Assembly (NCBI GenBank): GCA_019828545.1
Contig: JACVRA010000444.1
Span: forward strand, 1-57,314
Source: Paracamarosporium sp. OC-R06-R3
Lineage: Eukaryota > Ascomycota > Dothideomycetes > Pleosporales > Didymosphaeriaceae
Direction of reading: 5' to 3'
Length of the DNA stretch: 57,314 nucleotides
Positions within the stretch are counted from its first letter, which is position 1. The number at the start of each line of letters is the position of its first letter. The translations under genes and the position numbers were made by a program. The notes under the pieces are model-generated. The model did not search any database. It saw nothing but the letters and a program-made list of their open reading frames with translations, and was not told the origin of the DNA. Shown here one piece after another: positions 1-12,085 of the stretch.

Positions 1-68
1 TGGAGTGGCGACTCGCTACGTAGTTACGTTAAGCCAAAGTTGATCATCTGCTTCTGACCAAGAACTTT

Positions 69-1711
69 TTATAGAACCCTAAAGATTGGATACTCGTCAC
101 CCTTCTCCATTGGAATAGCGTTGTAATGCACTTGACTTGTATAATGCTCCGGTTCGAGTAACACGAATGCAAATGCAGCGTTTTTCTGCTTCGTATCCAC
201 CCAAAACCCTCCCTTCGGAATCTTCACACTGCGCGTCGTAGCCGTAGTACTCACCGTCGTTGCCGCAATTCCTTCAAACTTGGTGCTATCGAGCTTCGCA
301 GACGTAATGCTGAGCGCTTCCACTTTGCCCACGTAGTCTTGCTGGAGAATATCGATTTTGACGCCGAGGATGCGCAGGTGCTCCGCGACGTCAGCCCAAG
401 CGCGCGAGAAGACGTACGCTTTTGGCCGAGCACGGGTAATCAGGATGTTTGGGGGATCGCTGTTCTTGGATTTGACAGTGACGTTTGTGAGCGCTCCGCT
501 TCTGGCGTCGATGAAGGTGATTGATTTGCTGGTAGTCTGTTGTTCGTCTAGCACAACGATATCGTCCTCGCTATTGATGAAAGCCTTCCGGCTATTCTCT
601 ATCGTGTTGTATACTTTGTCAAATCCGTTGGCAGCAGTATCGATGATCGTTGTAGACGCGACTAAAGCTGCTGCGACCCGGCGCTGGAAGTGTTGGTCCG
701 AAAGACGGATACCGCGAGTTTCGGTCAAGAAAGTCACAGTCTGCCCGAGGCCAGCATTTTTGTGGTTAGCTGCTGGGGAAGCGTCCGCCTCATTTATGGT
801 AATCTCGTCACCACTAACGCTCGTCGTGAAGTAAGGACCATATCGTAGGCCTTCATCTCCAACAGCTGCAAAGATCTTATCAACGAAGTTTTGGTTGAGT
901 GACCGGATGTCCTTGTGGATGTTCTGATTTTTGTTTGCTGACACAAGAATATCTTGAGCTCTAATATATTTCGAAGCCACGGTACCAACACCCGTATATT
1001 CGTGCTGGTCAACAAAGATGTGCGGGTCGAACGAGCTTTGCAGGCGCTTCAAGTCTCGAGTTTGTTGCCGAGACAATATAGCATGGTCTCGATTACCATC
1101 GTAGTTCGACGCGAGTGCTCGCTGAAAGTATTCGACGCCATCTGCATTGTACCGTGGCAGGAGGAGCAAGTCAACCTTGTCCAGCACATTGGCAGCCCAT
1201 TTGCCATCGTCTGCAAATTTGCCGAGAAGAGCTAAAACAGCCTGATCGCCGGCTGGTTCATCACCATGCATGCCGCCTTGGATCCAAATGCGAAGCTTAC
1301 GTCCAGGCCTTCCATTAGAAAGCGTGATGTATGGAATAGGCCGAGCTTCTTCTGACTCTAAACTGGGAGATTCATGGTAGGTAAAATACCGGTTACTGGT
1401 AGATAATCCTTTCAGATACTTCACTTTCCCCCGACATTAGTTCATTCTGTTGTAGTATGCAAGGTGAACATCTTACCTAGGGTATCCTGAGATGTTGGGC
1501 CAGAGGTGCCATTAGCGAAGGTCGTGGGGATTGACGATGGATTTGCAAATGCAGGCGACAACAGTTTGATGCCTTTTACATCAGGAAAATTGGCTGCGAC
1601 TTGTGGCGCATCGATGACCTTAGGGTTTAGATTTGAAGCATAGCGATCGCAAGCAACGAGACTTGCGTAGAGTAGCGTCAGAACTATGGTAGGGCTCATT
1701 GCGAAGCGCAT
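69..1711 (-). CDS. Secreted M14-family zinc carboxypeptidase
   Basis: Two exons, 1711-1477 and 1423-69, join to 529 aa. The 53-bp intron 1476-1424 has donor GTAAGA and acceptor AAAG and keeps the frame. Exon 1 opens with a hydrophobic signal peptide (about residues 1-22), so the product is probably secreted. The M14 zinc site is visible: HxxE with His131 and Glu134 inside GGMHGDEPAG, the third ligand His219 in DQHEYTG, and a catalytic Glu313 in TFLTETRG. NADGVEYFQR with NYDGNRD is the substrate-binding region expected of the family. M14 enzymes remove C-terminal residues from peptides using one zinc ion. The C-terminal 200 residues look like a beta-rich extension and substrate preference cannot be read. 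Family call is strong; specificity is unknown. Confidence 0.85.
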
Positions 1712-2647
1712 GGCAAAGACTGGTTGGGGAGAAACGGTAATTTGGCATTCTTATTTAATATTTATCCCACCGAAGTATGTACAATCCGCGAAACGAAGTG
1801 CGTCAGCGATCTTGGCTGCAGACGCATGCTTGCATCCCTATCATAGTTCAAGCTGTGCCGATGCTTTGCTACTACAAAACAATGACGAGCTGCCTATTCA
1901 GGTATCGCGATTCTATCATCCGCGGCAGCGTTCTACGAGGGATGTCACAGCGAGCGTTGTGGTTGGAAGCGGGCAGCGGGGGTGGATCGATGGCGTCAAA
2001 TCGCAGAAAACCTCGCAATACAGTTCCAAATTGACTGCCAAGCATCTTTTCTTCTGAATTTGATGGAGGGATCTTCTGGTTCAAATGCGTTGGTGGTCAG
2101 CTAGGAAAACCGCGGATCCAGGCTTCGAACCGACTCTGTATGTGCGATGTCGCAGAGTGCAAGCTCGCTAACGCCTTGAGGCTAGAAAACTCCAAAGGCG
2201 GCATGGTCTTGTAGGCGAGTGTAAAGGGAAGTCCTTACGATACTCCTTTTTTCTGTATTTCGGTAGTGAGCATCATCTCGTCGCGTATCTCGCATCGCTT
2301 CTGGTAAATTTCAGTTTGTCGTAGGTACCGATGAACAGATTTTGAGCAGCGAAAGGTATCCGTGAACAACAAGGGCTAAGTGCATGACTGCGATTAACAA
2401 ATTATTGCAATGTGTGGTTCTGGTTATTCATTAATTGCTATATCGAAAAACATACCCACCCCAAGGTAACTCATGCGCAATGACGATTCCTCACTACGGC
2501 GTAGATCAAGCATCCAGGGATATGAATTCAAGTTTTTTTGCGCTATAAAACAAGGTAGAATAGCCCTACTTAGGACTTAAAATAGAACACATGTGATATT
2601 TAAATTTTACAATGCCTTATGGTCGGGCTATTGACAACTTTTTCTTA
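1712..2647. other. Intergenic region between the M14 peptidase and multicopper oxidase genes
   Basis: No credible gene. Short open frames (for example 1686-2057 plus) have no family features. It should hold the M14 gene promoter and the 3' end of the oxidase gene. A tRNA B-box-like GGTTCGAAGCC on the minus strand near 2124-2134 does not sit in a foldable tRNA. Confidence 0.6.
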
Positions 2648-4652
2648 TTAAAAAAGTGTGAAATGATGCAATATATGGGTATAAAAACGCCCTATTATAT
2701 ACTTCGAGCTGGCCGTAGTGCTACGCCTTGGTACCTCAGGCCACTCATCAATCCCATCCAGGATGATCATGGCCATACCACCCTCCAAATGGCTTTGTAG
2801 GTGGCAGTGTAGTACAAAAGCCCCGGGGTTTTTCACATGATAGCGCACAGCAAGCCACGTTGGTCCAGTTACAGTAGCCGGTGTAACAAATCCATCTCGG
2901 AACGGTGGAGAGACGAGATTGAAATTTTCCGGTATGTCATTGACAGCCTCCGCAACAGAGCTCCAGGTAAAGTTTCCATCACCCTGGCCAATAATAAAAC
3001 CCTTGTTGCTGTGCTTGTGAATTGGATGAGGCGGTTGACCGACAGTAGCGACGTAGAAAATCAGATCGACCCAGGTATTGTTCTTAGTCACGAGTGTGAG
3101 GTTTCCAGTACTGGTGATTGAGAGAGGATCTTGGTACAGCAAAGGCCTGCCATTGTTAGTGTATGCTTAATCTTGGTCGCAAAAGTTGGAATCATTACGG
3201 ATTGAAGTCGTCAATGGTGGGGTCAAAAACGGTGTTGTTAAGAGCCCAGCGGTAGGAGGTCCCTGCGGTGTTTAGACTAAACAAGAACGTCTGATCAGCA
3301 GCAGGTGCAGGCTGGGGAAATTGGGGTGGAAACGAGGTCATCTCTGCTTGATCGAAGAAGGCTACATCGGCAGTCACGTTACCTCCGGCTTGGTTGATGG
3401 ATGGTTTCGACGTGACTATAGCAGAATCGTTCCAATACGAGTTCTCTGTGTCCTCATACGACAGGACAGCGGTGGTACTGATGAGCTGCGCCAAAGCCAG
3501 CGAAGCAATTCGGATACCGTAATTACCAACGGGTTTGTCTAATTGTACGAAGACAGAGTAACGGTCACCGTTAGCAAGTGTTAGAACATCTACCTTGAGA
3601 GGGTCGATGTAATGGCCATCAACGGCGTATACCCACAGGGGATGTTCGTCTATGCTGACAGCGAATGTTCCAATGCTCGCTGATGATATTATATTGAGAG
3701 CAATCCATCCGGCGGAGCAGCACGCTTCGATAACCTCGCGAGAACCTTGGGTGGGGGTGCAGACATTAAAGACCGACGGGGGAAGTACCTCTACACGCGT
3801 ATTCGGGTTCGGAAGCATAATCGCCAGTGCCTCTGCTGGCAAGCAACTACGAAAACGTTAACAACCAGTGGAGTTACATGATGGAAACATCTGAACCTAC
3901 CCTTTGTCCGTCAGCGAAAGGTTACCTTGTTTCAAAACTGGGGCAATGACAGGACTCGTGTATTTGGTGATGTCTTCACGCGGCCAGCAATCTACTGCGC
4001 CTTTCCCGTTGACAAGAAGCGAGTCTACGCAGATAGCACTTTCAAGTCCTGCTGCTACCTCAAGCTCCCACGTCTCAGTGGAGGTCTTGTGACGCCAATC
4101 AGAGATAATCACAGGCCTGACATGTGCTTCAGCGGCTTCCAGCAATTCCACGTCTTCTCGCGCAATTTTTCCGAAAGGTTTAGCGGTGTTAGCTTTCGGT
4201 TTTATAGTAATAGGCCCATAGCAGCCGTCGTCAATCTGGCCGCGAGAGTGTGCGTGATAGAAATAGCTGCCGTATGTATCTGCATGCCATCTGTATGTGA
4301 AGGTATCCTTTGGTTGGATAGGGCGTTGCGAAACACCTGGCACACCGTCCGCCCAAGGAGTGTTGGTTTGATGAATTCCTACAAGAAGTCAGACTGGCTT
4401 CATCGTGCTAATCGTAGGCCTACCGTGAGCGTGAATAGTTGTGTTGAAAGGTAAATTATTGACAACGGTTATTTCGGCCCAGTCACCTTGGTCAAGCTCA
4501 ATGGGTGGTCCAGGGAACTGTCCGTTGATGAAGATCATGTCTCTCTCGAAGCCATCTGGTGAACCCTTGGCCCATGTCAGCTCGAGTGTGTAACGTGAGT
4601 CTGCAGCTGCATATGCCACAAGTGACAACCAAAAAATACAGTCTAAGAGCAT
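2648..4652 (-). CDS. Laccase-like multicopper oxidase (secreted)
   Basis: Four exons, 4652-4424, 4378-3901, 3846-3199 and 3146-2648, give 617 aa. All three introns (45, 54 and 52 bp) are GT-AG and phase-consistent. A signal peptide covers about residues 1-17. Copper motifs lie in order: HAHG at 74-77, FYHAHSRGQ with His118/His120, HPIHKHSNKGF with His492, His495 and His497, and LHCHLQSHLEGGM with His565, Cys566, His567, His571 and axial Met576. The three cupredoxin domains of a laccase are therefore present. Such enzymes oxidise phenols, pigment precursors or metals while reducing oxygen to water; the HPIHKH form recalls the ascomycete conidial-pigment laccases (inference). Odd point: Ala75 where aromatic residues are usual in HxHG. 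The first intron splits that Gly codon. Confidence 0.88.
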
Positions 4653-6938
4653 CTTGTTAGAGAATGCTCGGAGAATCGAGTGCAGTGATTAGAAAAACAG
4701 ATCAGCATAACGATCGCTTGAAACGAGAGACAAAACAGATCTCATGATTCAGTCTTACTTCCGAAACGCTCGGCTTATTTGAAGAAATCGCAATCCTATA
4801 ATGCGGCATCCTGAGACTGATGGTCATGAGAGAAGCTGGTTGATTCATCACTGACATAACGGAAGCGGGTTTGTTGGCAGTGGCAGAGATGACTCAAAGC
4901 GGGCAATCAACAAAAATCTGAGGTTTTGTGCAGGCAATCAAGGCTGTGCGAAGTTGTTGGGAGTCTGCTGCCCGTCAGCGCTAAGGAGGGAAGCAGGTAG
5001 TCCTGTCTGGTTTTGACTGTCGGAGAATGAACCTTCATGCGAGATATTTCTTATCTCTTTCAGGCGCAGTACAAGCTGTGAGCAATTACTGTCCGTCGGC
5101 GATTAAGATCGGCTCTGACGCTGCATATATACCTGTAGTTGGTTCTCAGGTCAGCACAACACCATAAGACTACCGTAGCCGCCGAGTGATTCGTGGAGCG
5201 TTAATAGGTGGTGCCAACATTCAATCTATCATGCCGCTGACATTAATCGGGGTTCATACGGTGCTGTTCCGGGAACCAGAAGTGAATGGCGAGCTGTGGT
5301 CAGAACCGAAGTAAGGCGTTCGCGGGGTGTTCCGAGGTCCTCGACGTGGCACGTGGGTGGCTATTCCCCATCAAGGATGCACCAAACCCTCGCACTTCCT
5401 GAGGCTGTTATGAGGAACGACAACCGCTACACCGAATTCTTATCGCCAATTGTCTTTACATGCTCCGGAAAGCGATTTCATCGCCCCACTGGTTGTGTCG
5501 TTTTAAGCCTCGCATCGCATCGGCCCCGGTTAATCTGAAGGTAGGGTTCTACGACCCATCACCATTCTCGCAAGTTTCACGAGAACCGACGGCGATGCGC
5601 ATTGGCCCATGGATCGACCTTGGCATGTCTTGCTAATCTGTCCGGATAATGCTACTGTCAAAACACATATTACACAAGCAGGAGGCAGCGCCTTCACATT
5701 CAGTAAGCATTAGACTATGGAACAACTACGCACTAACCGCATATTTGCTATGATGACCTGGGAATTTCATTGTTTCCATCATTCCAAAACGTGCTTAAAA
5801 AATTCTCGGTCAAAGAACGGATTTTGGAATGCTGAACACGCATCGTATCCCTTCCTTCCAGCCACTAGGTTTTGCTAACCAATCACTGCCTCGACCGAGA
5901 ATCGGACCAACTGCAGTTAAATAGCATCCGCTATAGTTTTGTCGCTTGATACGTCTCGATCCTACTTTGCGCTTCAGGACGATCTAGAAAGTAACATTGA
6001 GCTCTTTACCACTAACAGTTGATGGCTTCAAAGCGCTCCAGGTCTTCTGTCTACATTGCGCAGACAATTTCTAACTCGATCTGGATTTCCACGCCTCGAA
6101 AGCAGCCGTTATTTCGCGAATTCAAATGTTTGATATCCAGATCGAGCCTTGCGCCCTGACGAATCTTAGGCCAAATGTAGTTCCATATCCAAGCTTGATA
6201 ATGTTGTTGACAGGTGCGTAAGGTTGGACCCTGGGTTCCGCAACTGGAGTAAGGCTCTTCGTATAGAAAGCCTCTATTGTTTCCTTCGGAAAAACAGGTT
6301 CATGTGTACAGTAAGGACACAGAAACTGGTGCGGTCGAGCCTTCGTTGCCTATCCTAGGGCGATACAACGTACTTGAACCTCTATACTGATATGGGACTT
6401 TGCTATCCTTTTCCTCATCCCTTCCACCTTGCTGTTCGGTGATCACCACATGAATCAGCGCCGTTGGTCCTGCCTTTACGCATATGCCTAAGGTTTGCCA
6501 CTGTGCTGAGCTTTCTATCCTCTTCAGCTTTCGCTTTCGCTTCCAACCTCTTGTCAAGAGTGATGCGCTACAGTCATGACAGCCAACTCTAAGCAGAGTG
6601 TATCGCACAAGATGAAGGATACGCATGTATGCTAGCAGTGTCCAGACTCATGTTCTCTACCTGTTCCCGTTCACCTGAAAGCTAGCTCCGCCACTCGCAA
6701 CAATACATTCGCATCTCTAAAGACTTTGAACATATATGGGTTCGCGTCACCATCTCTCTTACTTGGTATTGTCGACGGCCGAACGGGTGCTTCCTCTTGA
6801 ACATTCAAAGACTTGTCTTTCTCCTCATCAATATGTTCAAACATCACGTGTGGTGCGAAAGGGAGTTGTTATGCTGAATTTTGATACTCATTGATCTATA
6901 TCAGAAGACAATCGCGTGCTGCTCGCCGGGAGCCACGG
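4653..6938. other. Gene-poor 2.3-kb intergenic region
   Basis: No supported gene. The open frames at 5296-5538 plus and 6300-6626 minus have no recognisable domain, no clean intron structure and biased composition. The part next to 4653 should carry the oxidase promoter; the part near 6938 is the 3' flank of the transporter gene. Confidence 0.55.
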
Positions 6939-8351
6939 CTACGTGTACGAATCTGAATTGCAAGTGAAGGCACCTCTCACGCTGTTACTATTGTACTGGT
7001 TGACAATATCTTGCACGCTCGCGTAGGTGCCGCATCCCAAAATGGCAATTCCAATGATGAAGACGCACGCGTTGAGGATCGACAGCGAGATATTCTTCCA
7101 GCCCTGGTACCATTTGCCCTCTTTAACCAACTGGAACCAGAAGAGCGCGGGGAAGTAGAAGGTGAAGCCGGAGATGAACAGCGCAGACATGATACCAAGC
7201 AGCGCGTTGAAGAAGGGGATAGCCTCGGCGACAACCCACGCAATAAGAGTGATAATGGAAAGTAGACAGATCCATACGCCCCAGCCGCGAGCACCCTGGA
7301 TGTATCGAATGGATGATGTTGGGAACGCGCGGTCCATGATGTAGCGTCCGACGACGGTGCCGTTAATGCTCCCGGAAATGAAGATGACGGGTAGGGCGAT
7401 GCCAAAGGCGATGCGCGAGACCGTGGGGCCGGCGGACAAAAGCGCAGGACTCTTCACATCTGCACCAACGAATGCATAGATAAGAGCGCCGGTCAGGGTA
7501 TAGATGAAGATTTCAATCAATCCCAGCGCCCAGATAGACTTAACATAGTCCTTGGGCGTGTGCATCTCAGACATAAAGCTGAACTGGCAAATGGCAAACG
7601 AGTACGCAAAGATGATGTTGGTGGTCGAGAGGAAGGCCTCATAGAAGGTCGTTTCTGGCGGCGGCCATGCCGACCAGTTGACGGCCGAAAGGCCTCCCGG
7701 GGCATTGTGCGCCTGTACTCCGGTCGAGATGATGGTAATGAGGATGGCGACGATGATGCTGACAAAGTCGATGTAGCCCAAGATGGCAAATTCGGCAAAA
7801 GTCGGCGGGAGGGCGAGAAGTAGGAGGATAATGGCCGAGACGATGCCCCACACGAGCGCACAAATGTTCTCCTTGTCAACAATGTTGATGAAGGCGATCG
7901 TGCCGGTGAGAGCGTGGGAACCGACCAGGAGAACGAGGAAAATGGCGAACATGGCTCCCGTAAGTTCGTATCCGAATCTTCCCCAAATCAATCGGACGGC
8001 ATCCGAGTAGTGGTCAACGGCGGGATATCGCATCTTGACTTGGCCGACAACGTAGCTGGTGTAGATGGCGATGAGCCCCAAGCCGACGGTCAGTAGCACG
8101 CCGCCAACCATGCCAACGGTGGCGAATGCACTCGGAACACTCAAAGAACCCAGGGCAATGGCCTCGACAATGAGGCAGATGGTCAGTCGCTTCCATCCCA
8201 ATCTTTTGAATCTTTCCTGGCCTTCATGGATGGTAGGGGCGTCGTCGAGACGGTTGTTCTCTGGATCGCTCTTCTTGCCTGCTGAGCTGGCATCATCCTT
8301 CTCGTATGTGGGAGGGGCCAGCGTGTTGGCGAAGTCGTGTGGACCCGCCAT
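6939..8351 (-). CDS. AAAP-family amino-acid transporter
   Basis: Uninterrupted frame of 470 aa. I start at the ATG at 8351 (context ACCATGG); the frame is open upstream to 8456, but that extension is low-complexity Pro/Ser/Leu and probably leader. A charged cytosolic N-terminus of about 60 residues precedes about eleven hydrophobic segments, the topology of the amino-acid/auxin permease superfamily (Aa_trans), close to fungal neutral amino-acid permeases of the Mtr type. The first pair of spans includes ALGSLSVPSAFATVGMVGG, matching the conserved first-helix region. The expected role is proton-coupled uptake or vacuolar movement of amino acids; substrate is not readable. Family confidence is high. 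Confidence 0.88.
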   Translation of the reverse strand: MAGPHDFANTLAPPTYEKDDASSAGKKSDPENNRLDDAPTIHEGQERFKRLGWKRLTICLIVEAIALGSLSVPSAFATVGMVGGVLLTVGLGLIAIYTSYVVGQVKMRYPAVDHYSDAVRLIWGRFGYELTGAMFAIFLVLLVGSHALTGTIAFINIVDKENICALVWGIVSAIILLLLALPPTFAEFAILGYIDFVSIIVAILITIISTGVQAHNAPGGLSAVNWSAWPPPETTFYEAFLSTTNIIFAYSFAICQFSFMSEMHTPKDYVKSIWALGLIEIFIYTLTGALIYAFVGADVKSPALLSAGPTVSRIAFGIALPVIFISGSINGTVVGRYIMDRAFPTSSIRYIQGARGWGVWICLLSIITLIAWVVAEAIPFFNALLGIMSALFISGFTFYFPALFWFQLVKEGKWYQGWKNISLSILNACVFIIGIAILGCGTYASVQDIVNQYNSNSVRGAFTCNSDSYT

Positions 8352-9208
8352 GGTGGGTTGGAGGGAGAGAGAAGGCAAGGGTGCTCGGGGGAAGGGCCTC
8401 TGGGTTTTTGTCTGGGGTAGTGGCAGACCCAGGGTAGAGGAGCAATGGAGCCGCACTGGCGGGCAGGCTGGGAGGTTTTATGCATGCGTCTTATCTGGCG
8501 TCATGACATTTGTAATGGGAGGGCGTCAGTGAATTGTTCGGAGATTGAGCGGATCGTCAGTCAGGTCGTGGGAGCAGGTCGTGCGCGGTATCCACTTGGT
8601 CCATGGTTTGACGTAAATCGTAGAAAATTTTACGTAGGAGAGGTCAGGACAGGCAGTTGAGCTCGGACGCTGACGGCCATGGACGCGGGGAAGCAGCGCG
8701 CGTCCGCAGCGAGCCGGCGACGCTGGTGGCGGGCGTTGGGCGTCTGCAGCGCGACGCGGTGCCATGGTTGGCAGCGTTGGCAGCGTTGCGTTGCAGCCGT
8801 GCTGAGGGTAAGGGTGTCGTGCATTCAAGCTCTCAGGCCGGCGGTGGTGGCGCGCCGCCCGTCTTGTCCAAATTGCCCGAATAGGACCCGAGCATGGCTG
8901 TGGCCGAGGGAAGCCGCCGGGCCCGTCACGTGCGCTCACTCCGGGGCCGGTCCATGGCCTGACCATGGCTCGCAGCATCGCATGTGGGGTCTCCACTCAG
9001 ATATCAACAGCCGACCACATCAAATGCACGCGCCGCCACTGGCCCGGTCTGCGAGAACCCACCGTCCTTATTGCTGTGAGTTCTTGGGTACCTAGGGTGT
9101 TTCTCAGTCACGTGATCTGCTGGAGTCCAGGCACTACACCACACCACACCACACGTTTGTCGTCACACTCGTTGGCTGAACATGCTCTCCATCAATTGCC
9201 CGCTCCGA
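8352..9208. other. GC-rich intergenic promoter region
   Basis: This is the region upstream of the transporter ATG, with the tail of the next gene at its far end. It is GC-rich, so several long frames exist on both strands (for example 8526-8996 minus and 8679-9095 plus); they overlap one another and have no domain character. An (ACACC)n tract lies at 9136-9154. Confidence 0.55.
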
Positions 9209-10389
9209 CTACTCCTTGATGCTGACAACCACTTTGCCAAAATGGCCGCCGCTGTACAAATACTTCAGCGCCTCTTGGCCTTCCTCGAACCTGAACACCC
9301 GGTCCACTACTGGCCTGATCTCCTTCTCTTCGTAGAACCTTAGCATTTCCTCGAGCCGGTCTCTTGGCCCGTTCAGAATCCCTTTGAGCGTCACGTTCCT
9401 CCTCAAACACAGCAGATTCGTGTTTGCCCGGTCGGTATCCTCATCCACTTTTCCAGACAAGTAGCCTATGCATGCAATCAGACCACCAAACTTGACACAG
9501 TCGAAAGATTTGCGCAGCGTCTTGGCGCCGCCGACTTCGAGAATAACATCGGCGCCGGCATCGGCCGTCGCTTCAAGCACAGACCCCTCCCAGTCCGGAG
9601 TCGATATGTAGTTGACGAGCGTTTTGGCACCGAGTTTCTGTGCGCGCTGCAGCTTCGAGTCGGACGAGCTGGTGACAATCACAGAGGCACCTGCGGCGGC
9701 AGCAATCTGGAGAGCCGCCACGCTGACTCCCCCAGTCCCTTGGCAGAGCACCGTCTCGTTCGGCCCGACTATCTCGCCGCGTGGGCGCATCCCGTTCAGG
9801 CTCATCCACGCGGTCATTGCGGCGATGGGTAGGCAGCTTGCTTGCTCAGCAGTTAGGTACTCCGGGACCTTGACGACGTTGTAAGTAGGGAAAACGCGGT
9901 ATTCGGCCAAAACCCCCGGTGCAGGACCTCCAAGGCCGTTTGCCACATCTGAAGCTTGCACCTGGCCCGTCAAGTGGGTAGCCGCGAAGGTGCTGATTAC
10001 GCGATCCCCTTCTTTGAGCTGGAACGCTGGATTCTTGTACGGATCCGAAGTGTTATTGGAACATGGTCCGACGGCGACGACCACGCCGCACATGTCGCTG
10101 CAAGGGACCAGTGCTGTCGGATGCTCAACGGATTTGTGGTGGTTGTAAAGACCCATTGCAACTTCAGATGCGTCAGCTATAGTCACACAAGTCGAAGCGC
10201 CTGTTCGTCTGGCACTTGTTTTGACATGACCAACATACCCTCCGTATCTCTATAGTTCAAGCTCACTGCGTGGACCTCAACGAGGACCTCATCCTGTCCC
10301 GGACTCGGACACTCGGTCTCATCCAGTCTCAGTTTATCCAGCCCGTCCTGGCCCGTCAACCACCGCCTTATTTTTTGCGGAGGTGCCAT
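9209..10389 (-). CDS. Medium-chain dehydrogenase/reductase, quinone-oxidoreductase-like
   Basis: Two exons, 10389-10239 and 10161-9209, give 367 aa. The 77-bp intron has donor GTATGT and a GCTGAC branch site. I chose acceptor GAAG at 10162 over the ATAG 18 bp earlier because it restores NYRDTEVAMGLYNHH, the usual family spacing. The GroES-like N-terminal domain is followed by the nucleotide-binding motif GTGGVSVAALQIA at about 192-204, then a Rossmann fold. The Cys/His cluster of zinc alcohol dehydrogenases is not evident, so a zinc-independent NAD(P)H-dependent oxidoreductase is likely. Substrate unknown. Confidence 0.85.
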
Positions 10390-10894
10390 TGTCTACAAGA
10401 GCACCGGGAACCGGAACTGTATATCTGACCGTCGAACCGTCTTTTCGCTTCCGCGCAATCAGTCCGAATACTTCGTCGAGCCAATCTCGGCGGTTTTGAG
10501 AAAATGGAGGTGTAGGCATGGCGACGGCGGTCTGTGTCTATGTAGCCGGCTGCGCAGGGTCGCGGGTGTGGAGACCGAAGAGAGAGCGGGACCATGACTT
10601 GTTATACTTCACCATGACGGTGCAAGTGGCAGGGGTCGGGCTGCTGTTGATCGATCGGGAGAGGTCGGTACGTCGTCGTGTTGTCTACCATCAGCCGAGG
10701 TTGCAGGGTTGTCTCGGGAGCTAGCCTCCGCTCGTCGGGCGGCGACGGTTACGCCATGATATGCAGCGCTGCACCTCTGCAGAGTATGGATGGGTTCATA
10801 TCAACTTAAGATCCATGCTGCATCGCGAGACACTGCGTATTAGGCATGGCATCAGCATTGTGTGTGGCCCGTAGCTGATAAGCGTACCATGGTT
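10390..10894. other. Intergenic region upstream of the MDR gene
   Basis: About 500 bp holding the MDR gene promoter and the 3' flank of the hydrolase gene. Short frames at 10334-10595 minus overlap the MDR start and show no protein features. Confidence 0.5.
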
Positions 10895-12085
10895 TCATCT
10901 ATCTGGACTTACAACGACCTCTGGATAAGCCTGATTCGGCCCAGCAAACAACTCACTGGCCTCTGCTTTGAACACAAACCCAAGGAACGCCTTCAAGTAC
11001 GTCAGCACGATATCGTCACTCCGCTGCCCATCAAGCGCTCCAACAAGCTCTTGAAGCTTATCCGTGACCGGCCACCGAGCGAGCTTCGCGAGCAATGGGA
11101 GATCACCAAATGTCGTATGTCGCGCATCTTTTAGTCCCAATTCCCGTCGCCAGCCCTTCAAATGGTCCCAGGTATCGCGCCATGTAGCATCGTCAGTCCT
11201 ATTGTGTGGAGCCGGGTCTGAGCGACCGAAAAGTAGTGCGGCAGCGTGACTTTCTGAGATATTGCCAAACTGTCCACCATCCAGATTAATTGCTCCTACG
11301 ATGCGGGCGTCTTCCATGCTAGCGCGGATCGCCGTTGCGCCCCCAAAGGAATGGCCGATGTACGCTACACGGTCGACATTGAAGGCACTCATGGCCCCAG
11401 GGATCAAATGCTTTGCAGAACTGTACGTACCAAGTGTTTCAAGCACGAGTTGCGCGTCCTGAACGTTTGTCTCCAAGAGGGGTGGAATGTTCGCAGTTGG
11501 TTTACAGAACCCTGGTGGATCCTCCGTACACCAATACGAGATGTTCAAACCGTTCACATATGTCCCATCCGGATACTCTACAATAACAGAATCGTATGTC
11601 GAGTCTAAGGTCGCGACAGCGTATCCTGCGCTGGCCAGATTGCGCGCTAGCGCATTGTACATAAGTCGTGAACCGCCGAGGCCAGCAGAAAATAGTACCA
11701 AAGGCCATTTGGTCGCGGCTTGAGCTCCCTTAGGTGAAGTCTTGCAGCAGAGTTGTAGTTGAAACGACTCGAAGGTTTTGTTTCTCAAGACACCGAACGT
11801 AGCCACTAGGGAGTCGTAATATGCTGCGGTGGTGGGAAGCATGTAGGGGACGGCACACATCTCGTTGCACTCTTGCCGTTCAATGGGGTAGAAGAGCGAG
11901 ACGGTGACGTTGCGTCGGCCATGATCTGGATCGTAAAGGTCGATGCGCCTGCTGTCGAACAATGTTGCAGTAATTAGGGCGACCGTATATGTTCCATTTG
12001 GCTGGGGAATCAAAAGTGCTCTGCATGGCCGCAACAAGGCGAAGAGTAGAACGAACCAAAGTTTAACTTTTTGAGATAGAATCAT
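10895..12085 (-). CDS. Secreted PAF-acetylhydrolase-like alpha/beta hydrolase
   Basis: A single 396-aa exon. An N-terminal signal peptide (about residues 1-24) and five or so N-x-S/T sites argue for secretion. The alpha/beta-hydrolase core carries the nucleophile elbow GHSFGG with Ser246, Asp269 in INLDGG, and His323 in DARHTTFGD, the Ser-Asp-His order of the platelet-activating-factor acetylhydrolase family (PF03403). VLFSAGLGGSR near 130-140 is the oxyanion-hole strand. Family members hydrolyse short acyl esters on phospholipids or related esters. The real substrate of fungal secreted members is not known to me. Paired Cys residues in 70-115 and 185-195 may form disulfides. Confidence 0.85.
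   Translation of the reverse strand: MILSQKVKLWFVLLFALLRPCRALLIPQPNGTYTVALITATLFDSRRIDLYDPDHGRRNVTVSLFYPIERQECNEMCAVPYMLPTTAAYYDSLVATFGVLRNKTFESFQLQLCCKTSPKGAQAATKWPLVLFSAGLGGSRLMYNALARNLASAGYAVATLDSTYDSVIVEYPDGTYVNGLNISYWCTEDPPGFCKPTANIPPLLETNVQDAQLVLETLGTYSSAKHLIPGAMSAFNVDRVAYIGHSFGGATAIRASMEDARIVGAINLDGGQFGNISESHAAALLFGRSDPAPHNRTDDATWRDTWDHLKGWRRELGLKDARHTTFGDLPLLAKLARWPVTDKLQELVGALDGQRSDDIVLTYLKAFLGFVFKAEASELFAGPNQAYPEVVVSPDR

Noticed and set aside
2100..2190. tRNA-like sequence on the minus strand (B-box GGTTCGAAGCC and a weak A-box 28 nt upstream).
   Set aside because: Neither the acceptor stem nor the T stem pairs, so it is not a tRNA gene.
8526..9095. Long overlapping open frames on both strands.
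   Set aside because: GC-rich promoter sequence; Arg/Pro-rich low-complexity translation and no domain.
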